Shown here in pieces: positions 6,693 through 11,702 of a stretch of 11,702 nucleotides of DNA. The position numbers and the translations under genes are program-made. This stretch comes from Dehalococcoidia bacterium. Lineage in GTDB: Bacteria; Chloroflexota; Dehalococcoidia; DSTF01; JALHUB01. The stretch lies in contig JALHUB010000182.1 in assembly GCA_022865685.1 (NCBI GenBank), positions 1-11,702 of the forward strand, given 5' to 3'. The notes under the pieces are model-generated. The model did not search any database. It was given only the letters and a program-made list of their open reading frames with translations, and was not told where the DNA came from. Every line of letters starts with the position of its first letter. The first letter of the stretch is position 1.

Positions 6693-7679
6693 CTATGGGG
6701 ATACGGGGAGGGGAATGGCGCCGGTCTGGTAGTACTCCGTCGCCCGCAGCCGCAGGTGGCCGCCGTCGTCGTCGGCGTATTGCGCGGTCGCGTCGTTGCT
6801 GTCGATGGCCGACGGATTCGTGATGCCGTCCTGCATCTCGTCGGTGTACATCGTGCAGCCGTCGGCTCCCGCGCCGAAGAGGAGAGCGACGACGCCGGCG
6901 TCGGCGAGCTGCTGCATCCGGGCCCGGTCGCCGAGCCAGTACTGGGCGCGATTGTCCTGGTAGTGCCCCCAGCTATTGTCCACGCTGCGGTAGAGCGTGT
7001 TCCCGACGGGCACCTGCCAGATGACAGCGCACTTCCCCATGTCCCTGACCGCGGCGGCCACGAACGACCGGAACCTCTCGAAATCGGCGCCGTCCCACCA
7101 GTGGTCCTTCTTGCCCGTCTGCGTCTCGTACCAGGCGGCGTCGCGGTCTGAGGCGTCGAGGAACAGCAGGTCGAACTCGACGCCGAGGGAGCGGTAGAAA
7201 GCGCCTATCTTCGCTGCCGTGTCGACGGGATCGGCGCTGTTGAGGATGAGGTCCTTGCCGGTCGCCCACGCGGAGACGTGGAAGCCGAGGAGCACGTTGG
7301 GCGCGTAGAGGTCGCGCACGTGAACGAGCGCCTGGGCGAAGCCGGCGGCCGTATCGTCGAAGCCCGCGACGGACGGCGCGCCCGACGACTTCACGGTCAC
7401 CGCCATCTTCGCAGCGTCGCTGTCCTCGCGCTGCAGATAGCCCCAGAGGTCGGGCTCCGCGTGGACGACCGCTGTCTTCCCGAAGGCGCCGAGTTGCAGC
7501 ATCAGCGACTCCCAGTCGTCGAAGTAGCCGCGCATCGTCGATGCATCGCGAAGCGTTGGCAGCACGTCCTCGCTGCCCGGGTCAGGCGCCGACGCGACGA
7601 CCTGATAGTACGTGAAGACGGGGAGGTAGCCGCACGTGCGGAGTCTAGCTCGTCGTCCTCTGGTTGAAGCGCCTGCCAA
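6693..7679 (-). CDS. Glycoside-hydrolase-like TIM-barrel protein with broken 5' end
   Basis: A 328-codon frame with a TTG start encodes what looks like most of a TIM-barrel protein. I recall similar, mostly hypothetical, secreted proteins of actinobacteria and Chloroflexota with the same landmarks. These are GYLPVFTYYQ at 17-26, HAEPDLWGY at 73-81 (Glu75 is a candidate acid), GFHVSAW at 132-138, FLDASDRD at 173-180, WQVPVGNT at 221-228, GHYQDNR at 238-244 and LLFGAGADG at 267-275. Family-like sequence starts only at residue 17. The first 16 residues are Arg-rich and unlike the family, an in-frame stop lies two codons upstream, and no signal peptide or early beta strands are present. The adjacent bases in another frame continue the family pattern (see 7632-7702), so a frameshift near 7632 is likely. 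The function, perhaps polysaccharide hydrolysis, is inferred and the gene may be dead. Confidence 0.7.
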   Translation of the reverse strand: MAGASTRGRRARLRTCGYLPVFTYYQVVASAPDPGSEDVLPTLRDASTMRGYFDDWESLMLQLGAFGKTAVVHAEPDLWGYLQREDSDAAKMAVTVKSSGAPSVAGFDDTAAGFAQALVHVRDLYAPNVLLGFHVSAWATGKDLILNSADPVDTAAKIGAFYRSLGVEFDLLFLDASDRDAAWYETQTGKKDHWWDGADFERFRSFVAAAVRDMGKCAVIWQVPVGNTLYRSVDNSWGHYQDNRAQYWLGDRARMQQLADAGVVALLFGAGADGCTMYTDEMQDGITNPSAIDSNDATAQYADDDGGHLRLRATEYYQTGAIPLPVSP

Positions 7680-7702
7680 TAATCATCCCCGCCATGGCGA
7701 CT
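7632..7702 (-). pseudogene. Frameshifted 5' remnant of the TIM-barrel gene
   Basis: Read on the minus strand in the frame set by TGG at 7676, the bases encode WQALQPEDDELDSARA, which would join smoothly to GYLPVFTYYQ of the downstream frame as an alpha-helix-to-strand unit. The two frames meet in the run CGCACGTGCGGCTAC (7643-7629). Upstream this frame ends at a TAG at 7705-7703, and no other frame offers a plausible N-terminus. I infer one frameshift plus loss of the 5' end. A sequencing or assembly error could explain the shift but not the missing N-terminus. Confidence 0.45.
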
Positions 7703-7767
7703 CTAGGAACCCATCATGCGAACAGACCAGCGCGCCCCATGGGCCTCGTCTTCCCTCATCCTCACCG

Positions 7768-8043
7768 GTAGAGCCGGTCGCCTTCGGCTGCATTACGCCG
7801 GGCAAGAACCTCCTTGTATCGGTGACGGTGATCGTGGAGCGCGCGTGGCCGTCCCGCGGCGGCCGGCTCGCGGATGAGGATGTCTCAACGACAACCACCG
7901 GCTGGATCACCAGCACGAACGACTGGCAGGAAGTCGATCTCGACAGCACGGACACGTCCGGACCCGACGACTCCGACTTGGAGTTCCACGCCACCGTTCG
8001 CTACAAGACGTCGACGCTCGTGCCACTCCGCTGCGAGGAGTAG
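7768..8043 (+). pseudogene. Coding remnant or small hypothetical gene, not recognised
   Basis: The plus frame is open from 7636 to the stop at 8041-8043. From about 7768 onward third codon positions become strongly G/C and the peptide looks real, for example VSVTVIVERAWPSRGG and WQEVDLDSTDTSG, ending in RYKTSTLVPLRCEE. The alternating hydrophobic and Thr/Ser/Asp-rich pattern suggests beta strands of an extracellular or beta-sandwich domain. Before 7768 the translation is Pro/Arg-rich and shadow-like, and there is no start with a ribosome-binding site; GTG codons at 7822, 7828 and 7834 are possible but unsupported. I read it as the 3' end of a larger lost gene. No family is recognised. Confidence 0.35.
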
Positions 8044-8212
8044 GCGCGGCGTCGATAACATGCGTCGGTGGAAAGGCGGATGGGAATAGGAGGAAGCCCC
8101 TAGGTAGAAACGGCGTCCCTCAGCCGACTCTAATACGACGACGGGCGTCAGCAGGACGCTTCGCCGGTCCAGGGAAGAGACGGCGGGTCGAGAAACCGCC
8201 GGCCGAGGACAA
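8044..8212 (+). promoter_or_regulatory. Leader region of the DUF2723 gene with weak promoter candidate
   Basis: These 169 bp hold no gene. TAGAAA (8105-8110), 18 nt and TCTAAT (8129-8134) make a weak sigma-70-like promoter, placing a start near 8141. A 6-bp hairpin, CGGCGG at 8181-8186 and CCGCCG at 8196-8201, lies just before the Shine-Dalgarno GAGG at 8205-8208. Such a stem could affect ribosome access. Confidence 0.3.
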
Positions 8213-10246
8213 ATGGGCGCCGTCATCGATACCAGCACCGCTTCCGCGGAGGGCCTTCGTGCCTGGCGTTCGCGCGCCCTGCCGGCTGCGCTCGTCTCCA
8301 CTCGCGTCGTCGATTCCGCTCTCGCGCTCAGCGTCTTCGCCTTCAGCTTCGCTGTCTACAACGCTACTCTGGCGCCCGGCCTCACCTACGTAAGCCTAGA
8401 CGGCAATGAGGCTGCCACCGTTCCGCATCAGCTCGGTCTGATGCACTCGCCCGGCTATCCGCTGTACACGTGGCTGGGCAAGCTCTTCACCCTGCTGCCG
8501 GCCGGCGACGTGGCCCACAGCATGAACCTGATGTCCGCTGTCAGCGCCGCCGGGGCCTGCGTCCTGCTGTACGCGATCGCGGCCCTTCTCACGAAGAGCC
8601 GGCTCGCGGCCCTTTTCGTCGCATTGCTCTTCTCGTTCTCGCCGGTCTTGTGGTCGCAAGCCGTCATCACGGAGGTGTACGCGCCGAACGCCTTAATGCT
8701 GGCGCTCACGCTGTTCCTGTTCCTGGCATGGGGTGAGCGCCTTCGCCGTCGACTCGGCACGACCGGGCAGGACGCGAATTCGTCGCTGCTGTTCTGTGCA
8801 GCCTGCCTCGCCTTCGGCCTCAGCCTGGGGACGCACCTCTCGAACCTGGCGTTGGCGCCCGCGCTGGCGCTCTACGTTTTTCTGCTGCGGAGGCTGGGGC
8901 CCGTGCACCGGAAGTCGCTCCTCATCGGCGGCGGGCTATTCGCTTTCGGCGCCTGCCAGTTCCTCTGGCTCCCTTTGCGCGCTTCGACGCTGAACGACGA
9001 CCTGATGCTGCGCTACAAGCCCGACGACCCGCTCAACGTCTACAACTACGTCTTCAACGTCTTCCGCGACATCCGCTTCGCCTTCCCTCTTGAGGCGCTG
9101 CCCGAGCGGTTGTCGGTCTACGCGGGCTTGCTGAACGACAACTTCGGCATCTGGGGGACTGCGCTGGCGCTGGTCGGTATGTGGGACATGTTCCGGCGGC
9201 AGAGGCCCGCGTTCTGCTTCCTCGCCGTCGCCTACGTGATAGAGGTGGTCTATTTCCTCGAATACAACGTGCCCGATATCTCCGTCTTCTTCCTCCCGGC
9301 GCACCTGATATTCGCCGTCTGGATCGCTTTCGGCGTACGCCTGCTGCTCGCCAGTGCGCGGGGGCTCGCGCCGCGACGGTGGATGGCGCGCGCGGCCGTC
9401 TCCCTCACCTTCTGCGCCGTCTTCGCGATGCCTCTGTCGATTCAGCTAACAAGCGGCTGGTCGCAGAACAACCACGCCGGCGACACGACCGTCAATGACT
9501 TCTACAGCCATGTGTTCCAGGTCCTGCCCCAGGACAGCGTGCTCCTCGGCCGGCCCGGCGTGCCCGGGTCCGACCTTTTCCACCACTACCTCATCGGCGC
9601 TTCTCGGCCCGACATCGACGTTCCGCAGCTCAAGAGCCCTTACGGCGTCGCCGTGTCGGAGGTGGAGAATCGTCCCCTCTTCTTGACTATGAGTCCGGAC
9701 AGCAGCAGCCTTCACCAGCAGTTGCCGGAAGGCCTGTGGTTCGTCCCCGTTATCGCGGCGCCATCAACCTATGTCTCCTGGCTCGGCGGACACCCGCTGA
9801 CGCTCTACGAGGCACGCACCCGGCCGCCCGCGTTCATCGTCGAAAGCGCCCGGCCGCAGCACGTCGTGGGGCGGGAGATGGACGGTGTCCGGCTCCTCGG
9901 CTTCGACCTCGACCGGACGCAGGTTGCCGCCGGCGATACCCTGCGTCTGAGGCTCTACTGGCGGATCGACAAACCGCCGGCCCTTGACCTGTACAAGGTG
10001 TCGCTGACGCTGGGCGACGACCGCTACCGCGAGATACACACCCTGGGCTTCGGCCTGATCAGGCAATTCCGCGCGGAGAACCAGCTAACAACCGGCGCGA
10101 CGATAGCGGAAGACTACCGCCTCGTCGTCATGTCCAGCCTGCCCTCCGGACAGCACACGCTCCACCTCTCGACCTGCGACTTCGGACCTCTCGGCTCGCG
10201 CGCGGAGGAAGGCGTCGACCTCATCGACGTCCTCGTCACCCGATAA
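8213..10246 (+). CDS. DUF2723 family membrane glycosyltransferase (GT-C-like) with C-terminal beta-sandwich
   Basis: The 677-residue protein starts with a hydrophilic tail and then has roughly ten membrane helices up to about residue 411. DUF2723 landmarks are present: YNATLAPGLTYVSLDGNEA (49-67, with acidic Asp63 and Glu66 in the first periplasmic loop), HSPGYPLYTWLGKLF (78-92), SFSPVLWSQAVITEVYAPNAL (141-161) and the NLMSA segment at 105-109. These resemble protein O-mannosyltransferase/TMEM260-type GT-C enzymes, which use a lipid-linked sugar on the outer face. A long extracytoplasmic part follows. The last ~120 residues, with LLGFDLDRTQVAAGDTLRLR at 571-590, resemble a beta-sandwich often appended to Chloroflexota membrane glycosyltransferases. 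Its role is probably glycosylation of surface protein or lipid; acceptor and sugar are unknown. GAGG lies 4 nt before the ATG. No partner gene overlaps it, and the next gene has its own promoter. Confidence 0.88.
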   Translation: MGAVIDTSTASAEGLRAWRSRALPAALVSTRVVDSALALSVFAFSFAVYNATLAPGLTYVSLDGNEAATVPHQLGLMHSPGYPLYTWLGKLFTLLPAGDVAHSMNLMSAVSAAGACVLLYAIAALLTKSRLAALFVALLFSFSPVLWSQAVITEVYAPNALMLALTLFLFLAWGERLRRRLGTTGQDANSSLLFCAACLAFGLSLGTHLSNLALAPALALYVFLLRRLGPVHRKSLLIGGGLFAFGACQFLWLPLRASTLNDDLMLRYKPDDPLNVYNYVFNVFRDIRFAFPLEALPERLSVYAGLLNDNFGIWGTALALVGMWDMFRRQRPAFCFLAVAYVIEVVYFLEYNVPDISVFFLPAHLIFAVWIAFGVRLLLASARGLAPRRWMARAAVSLTFCAVFAMPLSIQLTSGWSQNNHAGDTTVNDFYSHVFQVLPQDSVLLGRPGVPGSDLFHHYLIGASRPDIDVPQLKSPYGVAVSEVENRPLFLTMSPDSSSLHQQLPEGLWFVPVIAAPSTYVSWLGGHPLTLYEARTRPPAFIVESARPQHVVGREMDGVRLLGFDLDRTQVAAGDTLRLRLYWRIDKPPALDLYKVSLTLGDDRYREIHTLGFGLIRQFRAENQLTTGATIAEDYRLVVMSSLPSGQHTLHLSTCDFGPLGSRAEEGVDLIDVLVTR

Positions 10247-10278
10247 GCACGACGCGGCGGGTGCCGCCGCAAGCGTGC
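10247..10278 (+). terminator. Two-part GC hairpin after the DUF2723 gene
   Basis: Starting just after the stop, GCACG (10247-10251) pairs with CGTGC (10274-10278). Inside it GCGGCG (10254-10259) pairs with CGCCGC (10265-10270) around the loop GGTGC. A small 2/3-nt internal loop joins the stems. The position fits a terminator or 3'-end stabiliser, but no T tract follows. Confidence 0.45.
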
Positions 10279-10310
10279 CGACCGCGGGGAAAACCTCGGG
10301 AAAAGAGCGA

Positions 10311-10339
10311 TTGACACCTATGCCCGGCCCGTGCAGAAT
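10311..10339 (+). promoter_or_regulatory. Sigma-70-type promoter of the repeat-protein gene
   Basis: A perfect TTGACA (10311-10316) is followed after 17 nt by CAGAAT (10334-10339, four of six consensus bases). The start of transcription would be near 10346, giving a leader of about 109 nt to the ATG at 10455 or 61 nt to the ATG at 10407. It follows directly after the hairpin that ends the upstream gene. Confidence 0.6.
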
Positions 10340-10454
10340 GCTCGAAAGGATGTCGCGCGTCGCGGCGGACCAGTGAGCGAACGGCCGCCGAGTCGGCGAC
10401 GGCAGGATGCTGGACCGATCGTTGGGAAAGGCAAGACGGCCCCGCGTGAGGCAG

Positions 10455-11702
10455 ATGGGCCGTGCGCAGCGCCCGCTGGGCCGGCCGGTCCGGCTCCTCG
10501 GTCTGCGCCTGTCCAGGCGACTCCTCGTAAGGCTCTGCCGTCTCGGCCAGCTAGCCTGCATCCTCATGAGCCTGTCCGGCTTCATCCTCATATTCACTTC
10601 CGCACCGAACGCTGAGGCGCAGGGCGGCTGCCAGAGCGTCTGCATGGGCGAGAATGCAAGCGAAGGCGCTTGCACCTGGTGCGAGCGACTCGAACACGGC
10701 ACGGGCGGCGGCGGCATGGCGGCCGGCTCCCTACTGGTGCTGGCCGGCCTCGGTGGCGCCATCTCTCTTGGCCAGCTATGCCACGGCCTTGAGCAAGGCG
10801 GCGGTGCCGGCGTTCCGCTAAGCGGCGGCGAACAGCAAGGCGGAGGCTATACCCTCCCCGATCCCGGTACCTTGACGAACTTCCTCAACAGCCTCGGCCT
10901 CACCAACGCCGACGGTACCCCGGTAGACGCCAACTCGATATCGTCCGCCCTCGATCAGATGACAAGAGACCAGCAAGAGGGCGGCGGTGCGCCCTCGAAA
11001 GGGCCTTATCTTGGGGGCTTCGGCACGCAGACGGCAGGCGGCGAGGGAGGCGAGCCGGTGGCGGTGAGCGAAGAAGGGCGGGCGGGCCTCGGAGGCAGCG
11101 AGGAGTCAGTGCCCGGCCAAGTGGAGGGAGAGACCTTCCGAGGCGTTGCGCCGGAAGGCGGGCCGCCACAGGCCCCGACGACCGACGAGGCGCGCAACCG
11201 CTGGCAATTGCTGGGCGCGGACGCCGATGGCCACATATACGACGCCAACCACAACCACATCCTCAACATCGACGCCAACGGGAACGTGACCGATCTGAGC
11301 AATCGGCCGGTATCGCGCGTCGAGCGGGACCCCGGATACGGCACCATCAACCATTACGTCGACGCGGACGGCAACCGGATCACGAGCACCCCGAGCATGG
11401 GGCTCGTCGACATGGACACCTATAAGCAGGTAGACGGACCCAAGCCTACTGGACCGGAGAGCCGCCTCAGCGATGAGGTCACCGCGCGGTGGACAGCGGT
11501 AGGCGCCGGGCCCGGCGGCGAGATGCGCGCCCCCGACGGCAGCGTCATCGCCCGGATCGGCACAGACGGGAGCATGACGACGCACGACGGGAGGCCTATC
11601 AGCGGCACCTCGTTCCAGGACGGAGGACGCCTCGGCTGGTTCAACACTGCGGACGGACAGCACTGGGCCTGGGACGAGGCAAGTGGACAGTACAGGTCGT
11701 CT
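10455..11702 (+). CDS. Exported or membrane Cys-cluster/repeat protein, unrecognised, truncated at the window end
   Basis: The frame is open from 10377 to the last base, and the gene continues beyond. From the ATG at 10455, 416 residues are visible. An Arg-rich n-region and a hydrophobic stretch (about 33-50) end in PNAEA, a plausible signal-peptidase I site after Ala55. Next come Cys59, 63, 73 and 76 (C-x3-C-x9-C-x2-C), a Gly run, a second hydrophobic segment (88-108) and Cys109. A Gly/Glu/Gln-rich low-complexity linker (about 112-245) leads to a region with a 96-residue repeat whose units begin RW at 249 and 345. Short [DT]A[DN]G turns recur, as in DADGHIYD and DADGNRIT. Two hydrophobic segments leave topology open: a cleaved signal plus one helix would put the repeats inside. 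TGAGG lies 3 nt before this ATG; ATG 10407 is an alternative adding 16 residues. No family recognised; a surface protein is a guess. Confidence 0.7.
   Translation, partial: MGRAQRPLGRPVRLLGLRLSRRLLVRLCRLGQLACILMSLSGFILIFTSAPNAEAQGGCQSVCMGENASEGACTWCERLEHGTGGGGMAAGSLLVLAGLGGAISLGQLCHGLEQGGGAGVPLSGGEQQGGGYTLPDPGTLTNFLNSLGLTNADGTPVDANSISSALDQMTRDQQEGGGAPSKGPYLGGFGTQTAGGEGGEPVAVSEEGRAGLGGSEESVPGQVEGETFRGVAPEGGPPQAPTTDEARNRWQLLGADADGHIYDANHNHILNIDANGNVTDLSNRPVSRVERDPGYGTINHYVDADGNRITSTPSMGLVDMDTYKQVDGPKPTGPESRLSDEVTARWTAVGAGPGGEMRAPDGSVIARIGTDGSMTTHDGRPISGTSFQDGGRLGWFNTADGQHWAWDEASGQYRSS
11199..11702 (+). repeat. Diverged 96-residue tandem repeat inside the right-edge gene
   Basis: Unit 1 starts at 11199 (RWQLLGADADGHIYD) and unit 2 at 11487 (RWTAVGAGPGGEMRA), 288 bp apart; unit 2 is cut by the window end. 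They align without gaps for about 45 residues, sharing RW, GA, a following Gly, I and I at matching places, a Gly-x-x-Thr, and RPxS (NRPVS against GRPIS). Identity is modest, so this is an old duplication rather than a recent one. Confidence 0.6.

Noticed and set aside
8131..8142. TAATACGAC, resembling the start of a T7 promoter
   Set aside because: Only nine bases match and the CTCACTATAG half is absent, so chance similarity is the simpler reading.
10350..10376. Possible leader peptide MSRVAADQ in the leader of the right-edge gene
   Set aside because: The only purine-rich sequence touches the ATG directly, and there is no codon bias, attenuator-like run of one amino acid or paired stems to suggest regulation.
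10331..10615. 94-codon plus-strand frame before and over the right-edge gene
   Set aside because: Its GTG start overlaps the -10 box of the promoter, it has no ribosome site, and the overlapping frame has a signal peptide and cysteine motif.
11106..11663. 185-codon minus-strand open frame at the right edge
   Set aside because: The plus frame shows signal-peptide, repeat and turn motifs that continue to the window end. The minus translation is Val/Arg/Ala-rich shadow.

Overview
The window is about 11.7 kb of high-GC bacterial DNA with strongly GC-biased third codon positions. It holds seven protein-coding loci, one shorter coding remnant, and no recognisable RNA gene, CRISPR array or insertion sequence. 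Several traits recall Chloroflexota of the Dehalococcoidia/SAR202 kind: a Tat-exported lipoprotein binding protein of the peptide/nickel family, a DUF362 protein, a DUF2723 membrane glycosyltransferase with a C-terminal beta-sandwich, and short palindromes between genes. The phylum is an inference from gene style only; no ribosomal or marker gene is present.

Layout. (1) 1-1250, plus strand: the 3' end of a MenB/BadI-like crotonase gene, translationally coupled to a short-chain dehydrogenase. The pair looks like acyl-CoA metabolism, possibly cyclic-acid ring cleavage. (2) 1301-3313, minus strand: a membrane acyltransferase-3 protein fused to an SGNH esterase/transferase domain (OatA-like), behind a good sigma-70-type promoter. 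(3) 3388-4701, plus strand: a DUF362 protein, divergent from the acyltransferase, with an unusual C-terminal cysteine cluster. (4) 4882-6552, minus strand: an orphan Tat lipoprotein solute-binding protein. Two near-identical 22-nt palindromes lie on its two sides. (5) 6693-8043: a decayed zone. A minus-strand TIM-barrel, glycoside-hydrolase-like gene has lost its 5' end and carries a visible frameshift. Facing it is a plus-strand coding remnant with no recognisable start. (6) 8213-10246, plus strand: a DUF2723 glycosyltransferase. (7) 10455 to the window end, plus strand: the 5' part of an exported or membrane protein with a cysteine cluster, a Gly-rich linker and a 96-residue internal repeat, driven by a consensus TTGACA promoter.

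A loose theme is cell-envelope and glycan work: acylation of surface polymer, membrane glycosyl transfer, a hydrolase-like barrel, solute capture and a surface-type repeat protein. The genes point in different directions with separate promoters, so they do not form one operon. The least explained object is the repeat protein at the right edge. The palindrome pair and the decayed zone are the other structures that ordinary gene calls do not explain.
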